The notes: generated from the sequence alone by a model not told the origin. Numbered from the stretch's first letter, positions 1-6,170 are shown. The stretch: 6,175 nucleotides of DNA from Lachnospiraceae bacterium UBA4317 (GCA_002394525.1 DGUF01000278.1:1-6175), one strand, 5' to 3'. Program-made: numbers and translations.

Positions 1-665
1 ACCTTGCCGGCCTCCTCGCACCAGGAGAAATTGCCGGGCGCGGTCGTCGGGAAGACCTGGGGAACAGTCTTTTCAAATTCATTGGGGATGGTCCAGTCGT
101 CATAGAAGAAATACCTGTCCTGGTACTCCTTTTCGCCGGCCCGGGCGCGCCTGGCCCACTCGTGGTCCTCGCTGGTATGGTTCATGACGAAGTCCAGGCA
201 GACACACATGCCGCGGTTGTGGCACTCATTGCCCAGCTCCGCCAGGTCCTCCATGGTGCCCAGCTCGGGCTGGACCTTGCGGAAGTCGGCGACCGCGTAC
301 CCCCCGTCGCTGCGGCCCGCGGGGCTCTCCAGCAGGGGCATCAGGTGCAGGTAATTGAGCCCGCACTCCTGCAGGTAGTCCAGGTGCTCCTTCACGCCCT
401 GCAGCGTCCCGGCAAAACAGTTGGTATACATGAGCATGCCCAGCATCTCATTTCCCTTATACCACTCCGGCACCTTTTCCCTGGCCTGGTCCCACTCCTT
501 CAGAACCGGGCTTCTCTGAGAATAGTACTCATGGAGCATACCGCAGAAATAATCAAAAGCCTGCTGGTCGTTGTGGTAGAGCTCGGCATACAGCCACTTG
601 AGCTCATCGTAGTGACGTTCCAGTCGGCTGCAAAACTCCGGCTCCCAGTTTTTTTCTTCAAACAT
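1..665 (-). CDS. Amylosucrase-like GH13 glucosyltransferase, N-terminal part (cut by window edge)
   Basis: The visible 221 residues are the N-terminal part of a GH13 enzyme closest to amylosucrases (GH13 subfamily 4). These move glucose from sucrose onto an alpha-1,4-glucan and release fructose. Seen: a helical N-terminal region (about residues 1-75), then the barrel opening MLGMLMYTNCFAG (74-86), YLHLMPLLESP (105-115), RSDGGYAVADFR (118-129), conserved region I LDFVMNHTS (157-165) and the QVFPTTAPGNFSW block (203-215). From my knowledge of Neisseria polysaccharea amylosucrase, D120, Y123 and H163 align with its sucrose-pocket residues D144, Y147 and H187. The nucleophile and acid/base lie beyond the edge, so activity cannot be judged. 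The ATG is set by AGGAGG eight bases upstream (674-679). There is no signal peptide, so it is probably cytoplasmic. It has its own promoter and operator. A sucrose hydrolase or another GH13 relative remains possible. Confidence 0.85.
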   Translation of the reverse strand, partial: MFEEKNWEPEFCSRLERHYDELKWLYAELYHNDQQAFDYFCGMLHEYYSQRSPVLKEWDQAREKVPEWYKGNEMLGMLMYTNCFAGTLQGVKEHLDYLQECGLNYLHLMPLLESPAGRSDGGYAVADFRKVQPELGTMEDLAELGNECHNRGMCVCLDFVMNHTSEDHEWARRARAGEKEYQDRYFFYDDWTIPNEFEKTVPQVFPTTAPGNFSWCEEAGK

Positions 666-737
666 GACACACTCCTCCTGCGCTTTCTTTTTTTGTGTTT
701 CGCAGATCCGATTACAGGTTGGTCCCGCCTCACATGC

Positions 738-842
738 CCTGCCCGGAATCCCAGCCGGGGCTCCGCGCACAGACTGCACAGGGCCCTTTCCATGAGCTCC
801 GCGCACAGACTGCCCGGATCTTTTGTGAAAGCACCGGGCAGG
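738..842 (-). promoter_or_regulatory. Structured leader with competing inverted repeats
   Basis: In the predicted 5' leader of the amylosucrase-like gene, the segment CCTGCCCGG (minus strand, 842-834) can pair with two different downstream partners. The near partner CCGGGCA (817-811) gives a 7-bp stem that encloses a further 4-bp CTTT/AAAG stem (831-828 with 823-820). The far partner CCGGGCAGG (746-738) gives a 9-bp perfect match. The two pairings are mutually exclusive, the topology of a switch or attenuator. A smaller CCCGG/CCGGG hairpin (759-755 with 746-742) also competes for the far arm. I see no U-tract after either stem and no clear pairing to the RBS, and I do not recognise a known riboswitch class. 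The structure is directly visible; regulation is inference. Confidence 0.4.
760..813. repeat. Direct repeat of 18 bases, spaced 36 bases apart
   Basis: The 18-mer GCTCCGCGCACAGACTGC occurs exactly at 760-777 and 796-813, with an 18-base separator. It lies between the promoter and start codon of the amylosucrase-like gene, so it would be in the leader RNA as tandem copies. The second copy runs directly into the TGCCCGG arm of the leader hairpin. It could be a local duplication, a tandem regulator-binding site or a repeated RNA element. Confidence 0.75.
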
Positions 843-856
843 TTTTCGGGACTTCT

Positions 857-870
857 TGTAATCGATTTCA
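857..870. promoter_or_regulatory. cre-type operator (CcpA/LacI family)
   Basis: The bases TGTAATCGATTTCA match the published cre consensus TGWNANCGNTNWCA at every defined position, on either strand. They form a near-perfect palindrome around ATCGAT with one mismatched pair. The site lies about 7 to 20 bases downstream of the start point predicted from the -10 box at 883-888. Binding there would block or road-block transcription of the amylosucrase-like gene. CcpA-mediated catabolite repression is the simplest reading. A local LacI-family sugar regulator with similar half-sites is also possible, but no regulator gene is in the window. Confidence 0.65.
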
Positions 871-882
871 CACTTATAGAAT

Positions 883-911
883 ATTATAAAAAAAACATAA
901 ACCTCCCGCAA
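883..911 (-). promoter_or_regulatory. Sigma-A-like promoter of the amylosucrase-like gene
   Basis: On the minus strand a perfect TATAAT (888-883) is preceded, after exactly 17 bases, by TTGCGG (911-906), which matches three of six bases of TTGACA. It sits in an AT-rich island within otherwise GC-rich DNA, just after the putative terminator of the upstream gene. The predicted start near 876 gives a leader of about 210 nt before the ATG at 665. Confidence 0.65.
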
Positions 912-956
912 TCCGCAAAGCTATGAACTTCCAGGTCTCTTTTTGTATAAAATGCA

Positions 957-987
957 CAAAGCCGCCCGGTATTGCCGGACGGCTTTG
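957..987 (-). terminator. Putative intrinsic terminator after the GH13 gene
   Basis: The arms 957-969 and 975-987 form a 13-bp stem with a 5-base loop. Read on the minus strand, the single imperfect position is a G-U wobble; on the plus strand it would be a C-A mismatch. The minus transcript continues with a T-rich but interrupted tail (GTGCATTTTAT). It lies between the GH13 stop codon and the next promoter, as expected for a terminator insulating the two units. Confidence 0.55.
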
Positions 988-1060
988 CAAATATCCGTAT
1001 CAGGTGTCTCTCATTTCCCCAAGGCCGCTGCCCCCTGTCTGTACGTATCCGTGAAACCAT

Positions 1061-1091
1061 ACAATGAAACAGACCGGTCGGAGCCGGTCCG
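1061..1091 (-). terminator. Second candidate terminator, close to the GH13 stop
   Basis: The minus-strand arms CGGACCGG (1091-1084) and CCGGTCTG (1077-1070) form an 8-bp stem, including one G-U pair, around a 6-base loop. TTTCATTGT follows at 1069-1061. The structure begins about 30 bases after the stop codon. The T-run is interrupted, so this may be the first of a pair of tandem terminators together with the stem at 957-987. Confidence 0.4.
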
Positions 1092-1122
1092 ACTGGAAAC
1101 CGACAGGCCGGAAACAGGCTGA

Positions 1123-3762
1123 TCAGCTGTCCGCGTCCGCCTTCCAGTGCAGAAGCAGGCCCGACTCGGGCGGAAGGAGAAGGCGCATGGAGCCCGCGTA
1201 GATGTAGACCGTGGAGAGACTGTCCAGGGTCCCCTTTTCTCCCTCTCCGGGTTCTGGATTCTCTGAAAAATCTGTGTCCGCGGCGGGCCCTGCAGCCCCG
1301 GCATGGTCACTTTCCGCAGCAGGATCCGCGTAGTCTGTATGGCCTGCTGCAGCGGTGAGCCCTGCAGCCTCCGCAGCATCAACAGCAGCAAGGGCTCCCG
1401 CGTTCTCCGCATGGTCCATAGCACCGAAGAGCCCTGTATTCTCCGCATGGCCAATCGCAGCAAAGGGCCCTGCCTTCTCCGCATGACCAATCGCAGCGAC
1501 GGATCCATCAGTCCCGGCATAGTCAGGACCGGCTGCAGGCCGGGGATCCCCCACAGGCCCGGGCCTCTCTGCCCCTTCCTCCATTTCCGTGTTTTTAATC
1601 TGACCTGTCTTTTCCGAAGCCACTGTGTCCGGGGCGGCACCGGCCGTCTCCGCCGCCCGCGCTTCCCCGGAAGGCTTCCCGGAGGGCTCCGAGGCGGATC
1701 CCGGGCCGGCCTCTGCCGGAGCCGGAGTCAGGCAGGTCTCTCTCCCGGTGAAGAAAAGGACCTTGAGCTCAGCCTCCGGGGGGATCCCGGCATAGGTCAC
1801 CCTGGCGGTGTAGTCGATCTCGATGTGGTTGATGTTGATGATGACGATCCAGCTCTCTCTGTCTTTCCCGCTCCCGCGGAACCTGGCATAGGCCAGGACG
1901 CCGTCCGTGTCGGGCAGGCGCAGGAGGGACCCCCGGCGGAGGGCCGGGCTGTTCTTGCGCAGATTGGCCAGGGCCTTATGACATCTGAGCAGGGTCCTGT
2001 CCTCATGTCCCCAGGGATAGGTCCTGCGGTTGTCCGGGTCGGTGAAGCCCCCGACACCGGCCTCGTCGCCGTAATAGATGGTCGGAGCCCCGGTCCAGGT
2101 CATCTGCAGCAGGACGGCCTGCCGCATGACCTCCATGCTCACATTTTCCATGGCCGCATCGATCCCCAGATCCTCGGCCCTGCCGACTACGCGGTTGGTC
2201 CGGGTCAGGAAGCGGGAGTGGTCGTGGTTGGAGAGCTGGTTCATGCTGATCCGGAGGATATTGCCGGGCAGGGCTTCCTGGCCGGTCCCCAGGACCGCCT
2301 TCCAGAAGGTGTCCGGATCGCCGTAGCGCTCCTCGTCCCGGCCGTCGCTGTGTTTTTCCATGCCGGTGAGGAACCATGTCACGGGCTCCATGAAGAACTC
2401 GTAGTTCATGATCGTGTCCCACTCGTCGCCCTGCAGCCACTTCCAGGAATCCACGTAGTTTTCCGCGATGATGACCGCCTCCGGGTTGGCCTCCTTGACG
2501 GCCTTGCGGAAGCGCTTCCAGAAGCGGTGGTTGAATTCTTTGGAATAGCTCAGGTCCGCGGCCACGTCCAGGCGCCAGCCGTCCGCGCAGTAGGGCGGGG
2601 AGACCCATTTTTTCGCGATCCTGAGTATGTAGTTACAGAGCTTTTCGGACTGCTCATAGTGGAGCTTGGGCAGGGTGCCGAAATCCCACCAGGAGTCATA
2701 GCTGTCATTGGAGGGCCAGTCGTCGCGATCGAATTTGAAGTACTCCACGAAGGGGGACCTCTTGGAGGCCCGGGCCCCCTTGAATCCGTCCGGCAGCTGC
2801 TCATAGATCTTTTCGGCGTCCAGCCAGCGGTGGAAGGACCCGCAGTGGTTGAACACGCCGTCCAGGATGACCCGGATCCCTCTCTCATGGGCCGCCCTGA
2901 CCAGCCTGGCAAAGAGCCTGTCGCTTGCCTCCAGGTTGGCTGGGTCGGTCACGCGCTCTAAATAGCGGTCCGCCCGGCAGTTGCGGAAGGCGGGCGGACG
3001 CCCGGCGTGCCTGGCGGGCAGATCTCCCTTCCTGCCGCCTTTTTTCTTTTTGTGGTCCTTTACGATCCGGCCGAAATGGGGATCGATGTGCTCATAGTCC
3101 TGGGTGTCATATTTATGGCTGGACGGCGACAGAAAGACGGGGTTGAGATAGATCGCCTCGACGCCAAGCTCCTGCAGGTAGTCCAGCTTGTCCATGACCC
3201 CCTGGAGGTCGCCCCCGTAAAACTCGCAGTAGCCGATGGGCGAGGGCGGCTGGTCCCAGTCCCTGACGGCAATGACAGGCCGGCCCATATAGGTGTATTC
3301 CCCGTCGTATACGTCATTGGACCTGTCGCCGTTACAGAAGCGGTCGACGAAGATCTGGTACATGACCGCTCCGACCGCCCAGGCCGGCAGATGAAAGCCG
3401 GGCACGACATGCCAGTAGTCCGCCCGGCGGATGGTATTGCGGATCCCGCGGCGGGTATAGCGGTAGCGCCGGCCGCCCGCGATCACTTCAAAATAATAGC
3501 GGAGGGGGCTCTTTGTGATCTCAAATCGCACGCTGTAATAATCAAAGCTCTCGTCTGATTCCGACAGATGCATCCTGAGATGGGCGCCCTCGACCACGGC
3601 AAAGCAGACCTCTGCCTGGTCCCTGCCGGTCCGCAGACGGAGTGTCACATGATCGTGGAGGTCCGGTTCCGCCGGAATGAGATAATCCTCTGTCGTATCG
3701 CTGAACAGGGCCTTCAGATCGGGCCTGTTCCCACTTTCCTGGTTATTCATACCCGTGCTCAT
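1123..3762 (-). CDS. GH13 neopullulanase / cyclomaltodextrinase-like enzyme with a repeat-rich insert
   Basis: An 879-residue alpha-glucan hydrolase of the neopullulanase, cyclomaltodextrinase and maltogenic amylase group, which cut cyclodextrins, maltodextrins and pullulan. Domains: a CBM34-like beta domain (about 20-115), a catalytic barrel starting at VMYQIFVDRF (133-142), and a C-terminal beta domain (about 605-679, resuming at 849-875). GH13 motifs seen: DGVFNH (D301), GWRLDVA (nucleophile D399), IIAENY (acid/base E434) and SNHDHSRF (D514). LPKLH (364-368) matches the MPKLN-type signature of this subfamily. YYGDE (563-567) is also typical. All catalytic residues are present. There is no signal peptide, so it is probably cytoplasmic. 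Two oddities are a Lys/Arg-rich loop at 237-266 and an insert of about 170 low-complexity residues (680-848) splitting the C-terminal domain. The start is uncertain: AGGAGG is only two bases before this ATG, and ATG codon 5 is the alternative. It lies 250 bases downstream of ftsH. Exact substrate is inferred only at subfamily level. Confidence 0.9.
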   Translation of the reverse strand: MSTGMNNQESGNRPDLKALFSDTTEDYLIPAEPDLHDHVTLRLRTGRDQAEVCFAVVEGAHLRMHLSESDESFDYYSVRFEITKSPLRYYFEVIAGGRRYRYTRRGIRNTIRRADYWHVVPGFHLPAWAVGAVMYQIFVDRFCNGDRSNDVYDGEYTYMGRPVIAVRDWDQPPSPIGYCEFYGGDLQGVMDKLDYLQELGVEAIYLNPVFLSPSSHKYDTQDYEHIDPHFGRIVKDHKKKKGGRKGDLPARHAGRPPAFRNCRADRYLERVTDPANLEASDRLFARLVRAAHERGIRVILDGVFNHCGSFHRWLDAEKIYEQLPDGFKGARASKRSPFVEYFKFDRDDWPSNDSYDSWWDFGTLPKLHYEQSEKLCNYILRIAKKWVSPPYCADGWRLDVAADLSYSKEFNHRFWKRFRKAVKEANPEAVIIAENYVDSWKWLQGDEWDTIMNYEFFMEPVTWFLTGMEKHSDGRDEERYGDPDTFWKAVLGTGQEALPGNILRISMNQLSNHDHSRFLTRTNRVVGRAEDLGIDAAMENVSMEVMRQAVLLQMTWTGAPTIYYGDEAGVGGFTDPDNRRTYPWGHEDRTLLRCHKALANLRKNSPALRRGSLLRLPDTDGVLAYARFRGSGKDRESWIVIININHIEIDYTARVTYAGIPPEAELKVLFFTGRETCLTPAPAEAGPGSASEPSGKPSGEARAAETAGAAPDTVASEKTGQIKNTEMEEGAERPGPVGDPRPAAGPDYAGTDGSVAAIGHAEKAGPFAAIGHAENTGLFGAMDHAENAGALAAVDAAEAAGLTAAAGHTDYADPAAESDHAGAAGPAADTDFSENPEPGEGEKGTLDSLSTVYIYAGSMRLLLPPESGLLLHWKADADS
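1249..1536 (-). repeat. Eight tandem 36-bp repeats coding 12-residue units
   Basis: Eight consecutive in-frame 36-bp units encode residues 743-838 of the GH13 protein. Examples are VAAIGHAEKAGP, FAAIGHAENTGL and FGAMDHAENAGA; the pattern is roughly AA-x-x-H-A-E-x-A-G-x, rich in Ala, Gly, Asp and Glu. The units at 1429-1464 and 1465-1500 agree at 30 of 36 bases, while the outer units (such as 1249-1284 and 1501-1536) are much more diverged. This suggests recent duplication in the centre of an older array. Because each unit is a multiple of three, gain or loss of units would keep the reading frame. The function of the segment is unknown; a flexible or extended linker is the simplest reading. 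Confidence 0.9.
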
Positions 3763-3764
3763 AA

Positions 3765-3770
3765 CCTCCT
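3765..3770 (-). promoter_or_regulatory. Ribosome binding site of the GH13 gene, unusually placed
   Basis: A perfect AGGAGG lies only two bases before the ATG at 3762-3760 and 14 bases before the next in-frame ATG (3750-3748, codon 5). Neither spacing is in the usual 5-9 base range, so the true initiation codon cannot be fixed from the sequence. The choice changes the protein by only four residues. Confidence 0.6.
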
Positions 3771-3878
3771 GTTTTTAAAGAAACGTCCGCGGGGACCGCG
3801 CCCGGCGGATGCGGCTGCAGCCTGCCCTCCCCGCATTTCGAGACATGACCCTTCCCCGCCCAGCGCCGGGTATATTTT

Positions 3879-3918
3879 GACAGGAGCGACGGGATCCCGG
3901 GGATCTGTCGCTCCTGTC
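3879..3918 (-). terminator. Strong hairpin between ftsH and the GH13 gene
   Basis: The arms GACAGGAGCGAC (3879-3890) and GTCGCTCCTGTC (3907-3918) are a perfect 12-bp inverted repeat. Within the 16-base loop, GATC/GATC can extend the pairing. It lies about 95 bases after the ftsH stop and about 115 bases before the GH13 start, as expected for the end of the ftsH transcript. However, the minus transcript continues with AAAATATA, and neither strand has a U-tract. It may therefore be a mRNA-end stabilising structure or a protein-binding palindrome instead of a classic intrinsic terminator. Confidence 0.4.
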
Positions 3919-4012
3919 TCTCAAAGTCTTTCGTGTTAAATGCGGGACCAGGGCCGGTCTTTTTCGTCACTGTCCATGCCTCCCCTCAGGAGGCGCGGCC
4001 CTGTAAGGCCCT

Positions 4013-5887
4013 TTACCCCATGGCCGGAGACGGTGTCTCAGGCGCGGCTTCCGTCACGGATCCGCGGTTTTTAAAAAGCTGGTCGAACTCTTCGCCGGTG
4101 ATCTTTTCCTTTTCTATGAGCAGATCGGCGCAGCGGAAGAGGACATCCTGATTGTCGGAGATGATCTTTCTGGCCTTCTTGTAGCAGTCATCGATGATGG
4201 AGCGGACCTCCTTGTCGATCTCTCCGGCCATATATTCGCTGTTGCGCTTCTCGTGGCCGATATCGTAACCCAGGAAAACGTCCTCGCCGCCCTGTTCATA
4301 GTTGATGGTGCCGATGGCCGCGGACATGCCGTAGCGGGTGACCATCTGTCTGGCGATGCCGGTCGCCTGTTTGATATCCTGGGATGCTCCGGTCGTGATA
4401 TCGTCCAGGACCAGTTCCTCGGCGATGCGGCCGCCCAGGCTGACCATGATCTCCTGCAGCATGCGGCCCCTGGTGTAGTACATCTGGTCGCGGTCCGGCA
4501 GGGGCATGGTATAGCCGCCGGCCCCGTTGCCGGTGGGGATGACGGAGATCGTGTAGACATCGCCGACATCCGGCAGCTCATGGAAAAGGATGGCGTGGCC
4601 TGTCTCGTGGAAGGCCGTGATGCGCTTCTCCTTTTCCGAGATGACATGGCTCTTCTTTTCCGTACCGATCCCGATCTTGATGAAGGCATCCTTGATATCG
4701 GCTTGGGTCAGGTAGGGCCGGCCGGCCTTGGCCGCGGCGATCGCAGCCTCATTGAGCAGGTTTTCCAGGTCCGCGCCGGAGAAGCCGGCGGTCGTGCGGG
4801 CGATCTCCGCCAGGTCGACATCGTCTCCCAGGGGCTTGTTGGCCGCATGGACCTTGAGGATCTCCTCGCGCCCCTTGATGTCGGGGCGGCCGACCGAGAC
4901 CTTGCGGTCGAAGCGGCCGGGGCGGAGGATGGCGGGATCCAGGACGTCGACCCGGTTGGTCGCGGCCATCACGATGATCCCTTCGTTGACACCGAAGCCG
5001 TCCATCTCTACCAGGAGCTGGTTGAGGGTCTGCTCGCGCTCATCGTGGGAGCCGCCCAGGCCCGTGCCCCTGCGCCTGGCCACGGCGTCGATCTCGTCGA
5101 TAAAGACGATGCAGGGAGAATTCTTTTTGGCTTCCTCAAACATGTCGCGGACGCGGGAGGCGCCTACGCCGACAAACATTTCGACAAAGTCCGAGCCCGA
5201 GATGCTGAAAAAGGGCACCTTGGCCTCTCCGGCGACCGCTCTGGCCAGCAGGGTCTTGCCGGTGCCGGGCGCGCCCTCCAGCAGGACCCCCTTGGGGATG
5301 CGGGCGCCGACCTTGGTATATTTGGCCGGGTTTCTCAGAAAGTCGATGATCTCCTCCAGGTCGGCTTTTTCCTCATCCAGGCCGGCCACATCCTTGAAGG
5401 TGACGTTCTCCCCCGTGGAGAGCCTGGCCTTGCTCTTGCCGAAGTTCATCATGCGGTTGTTGCCGCCGCCCATGCCCTGGCCTGTCATCATATAGAAGAA
5501 GAAAAAGCAGATGCCCATGACCAGCAGCATGGGCAGGATGCTGGTCATGAAGGTGCTCTCGGACGGGACGTCGTGGACAACGGTGACGACGCTGTGCTGG
5601 CGGGCCATGTCCTCGATCTCGGCGATCACCGTCGCGTAGAGGATGTCCTTGTTCCCCTCCTTGAACGTGACCGTGGCATAGCCGGTCGCGTTATCCTTGT
5701 TGGGGCTGATCTCCACCCTGGAGATCCGGTCCTCCTTCAGGTCCTCCTCAAACTTTTCCTTCGTGTAGGCCGTGTCGCCGGAAGAAAAAGAGCCTCTCAG
5801 AAAAGGAGAGAAAAATAAAAATAATACTACTGCCATGATCACCAGGCCGAAATAGCTGCCGGTGCCTCTTGTCGGTTTCTTTTCCAA
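4013..5887 (-). CDS. ftsH: ATP-dependent zinc metalloprotease FtsH
   Basis: A membrane-anchored AAA+ protease that extracts and degrades damaged membrane proteins and short-lived regulators, working as a hexamer with its catalytic parts in the cytoplasm. From the preferred TTG start (624 residues) the order is: transmembrane segment (about 10-30), extracytoplasmic FtsH domain (about 40-110), second transmembrane segment (113-134), AAA+ domain with Walker A GAPGTGKT (205-212), pore loop MFVG (237-240), Walker B IVFIDEID (260-267), second region of homology with arginines R322 and R325, and the M41 peptidase domain with zinc motif HETGH (427-431) and third ligand D504 in GASQD. All key residues are intact; the canonical HEAGH and GPPGTGKT each show a mild, conservative change. 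The start is chosen because TTG at 5887 follows GGGAG by six bases and leaves the usual short cytoplasmic tail. An ATG at 5959 would add 24 non-membrane residues with its SD almost touching the codon. No hpt or tilS neighbour is visible. Confidence 0.95.
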   Translation of the reverse strand: MEKKPTRGTGSYFGLVIMAVVLFLFFSPFLRGSFSSGDTAYTKEKFEEDLKEDRISRVEISPNKDNATGYATVTFKEGNKDILYATVIAEIEDMARQHSVVTVVHDVPSESTFMTSILPMLLVMGICFFFFYMMTGQGMGGGNNRMMNFGKSKARLSTGENVTFKDVAGLDEEKADLEEIIDFLRNPAKYTKVGARIPKGVLLEGAPGTGKTLLARAVAGEAKVPFFSISGSDFVEMFVGVGASRVRDMFEEAKKNSPCIVFIDEIDAVARRRGTGLGGSHDEREQTLNQLLVEMDGFGVNEGIIVMAATNRVDVLDPAILRPGRFDRKVSVGRPDIKGREEILKVHAANKPLGDDVDLAEIARTTAGFSGADLENLLNEAAIAAAKAGRPYLTQADIKDAFIKIGIGTEKKSHVISEKEKRITAFHETGHAILFHELPDVGDVYTISVIPTGNGAGGYTMPLPDRDQMYYTRGRMLQEIMVSLGGRIAEELVLDDITTGASQDIKQATGIARQMVTRYGMSAAIGTINYEQGGEDVFLGYDIGHEKRNSEYMAGEIDKEVRSIIDDCYKKARKIISDNQDVLFRCADLLIEKEKITGEEFDQLFKNRGSVTEAAPETPSPAMG

Positions 5888-5893
5888 AGCTGT

Positions 5894-5898
5894 CTCCC
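5894..5898 (-). promoter_or_regulatory. Ribosome binding site favouring the TTG start of ftsH
   Basis: GGGAG on the minus strand ends six bases before the TTG at 5887-5885. By contrast, the upstream in-frame ATG (5959-5957) has GAGG only one base away. Residues translated from the interval between the two starts look like non-coding sequence and do not resemble an FtsH leader. Confidence 0.5.
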
Positions 5899-6084
5899 AA
5901 CCTGCATTTACCAGGTGCAGGGCCTGTACTGCGCTGCGTGGCCCGCCTGCGCGGGTCATTCCTCAGGAACTGCCGTTTCAGTGCCAGTCACCACGGAATT
6001 CGATGCATTTTCGCGTCAATGCGGAGCATTGTTGTTTTCAAGGCACAAATCCGGGTGGAACGGCGCGGTCCGCGGGCAGTCCAT

Positions 6085-6124
6085 GTTACTGTTCACGCCC
6101 CCTCGAAGGGCGTGAACATGTAAC
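6085..6124. repeat. Long inverted repeat upstream of ftsH (hairpin B)
   Basis: The arms TGTTCACGCCC (6090-6100) and GGGCGTGAACA (6108-6118) pair perfectly over 11 bp around a 7-base loop. GTTAC (6085-6089) and GTAAC (6120-6124) add five more pairs past a single bulged T at 6119. Neither side carries a terminator-like T-run. The length and perfection suggest a palindromic extragenic element or a structured leader of ftsH. Confidence 0.8.
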
Positions 6125-6170
6125 GTTGCGTTTGGCGATTCCAATACGCTGCGCGCGCCAAACGCCGTTA
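6121..6170. repeat. Second long inverted repeat upstream of ftsH (hairpin A)
   Basis: GCGTTTGGCG (6128-6137) pairs perfectly with CGCCAAACGC (6156-6165) around an 18-base loop. Outer arms TAACG (6121-6125) and CGTTA (6166-6170) extend it past a 2-base bulge. Its outer arm shares bases 6121-6124 with the neighbouring hairpin, so the two full structures cannot form at once. It ends five bases from the window edge and the element may continue beyond. Confidence 0.75.

Larger units (their letters stand above)
3763..4012. other. Intergenic region between ftsH and the GH13 gene
   Basis: This 250-base gap shows no convincing gene. From the ftsH side it holds a short 6-bp hairpin GCCTCC/GGAGGC (3978-3983 with 3989-3994), then the strong hairpin at 3879-3918. 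Near the GH13 RBS there is a small GC hairpin CGCGG/CCGCG (3788-3792 with 3796-3800). I found no promoter with good boxes for the GH13 gene; the AT-rich AAAATATA (3878-3871) is the only -10-like stretch. The gene may therefore be read partly from ftsH or use a weak promoter. Confidence 0.5.

Noticed and set aside
500..871. Minus-strand open frame across the leader into the amylosucrase-like gene in another frame
   Set aside because: It overlaps the genuine start in a different frame, its repeats come from the 18-base DNA repeat, and it has no RBS.
162..926. Plus-strand open frame over the amylosucrase-like gene and its leader
   Set aside because: It is antisense to clear amylosucrase-type coding sequence and extends through the promoter and operator. 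Its protein has no coherent features.
1249..1536. Possible CRISPR array because of the 36-base period
   Set aside because: Units are directly adjacent with no unique spacers, they diverge gradually and are in frame within a gene. This is a coding tandem repeat.
1011..1640. Second minus-strand frame open across the 36-bp repeats
   Set aside because: A multiple-of-three repeat without stop codons is open in several frames automatically. The frame continuous with the GH13 domains on both sides is the real one.
1303..2961. Long plus-strand open frame (552 codons) antisense to the GH13 gene
   Set aside because: It mirrors the GC-rich third-position codon use of the GH13 gene, has no family motifs, and the minus frame carries all GH13 signature residues.
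3951..3969. Plus-strand terminator-like GACC/GGTC stem followed by TTTTT
   Set aside because: The stem is only four clean base pairs and no plus-strand gene lies upstream for it to terminate.
3743..3970. Small minus-strand frame (75 codons) in the ftsH-GH13 gap
   Set aside because: It spans the strong hairpin, overlaps the GH13 start in another frame, lacks an RBS and has no recognisable protein character.
4253..5818. Long plus-strand open frame (521 codons) antisense to ftsH
   Set aside because: The complementary strand encodes a complete, motif-perfect FtsH. The antisense product is a Val/Asp/Gly-rich shadow without recognisable domains.
5869..6123. Plus-strand small frames over the ftsH upstream region
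   Set aside because: They run through the ftsH start region and the palindrome, with no RBS and no protein-like pattern.
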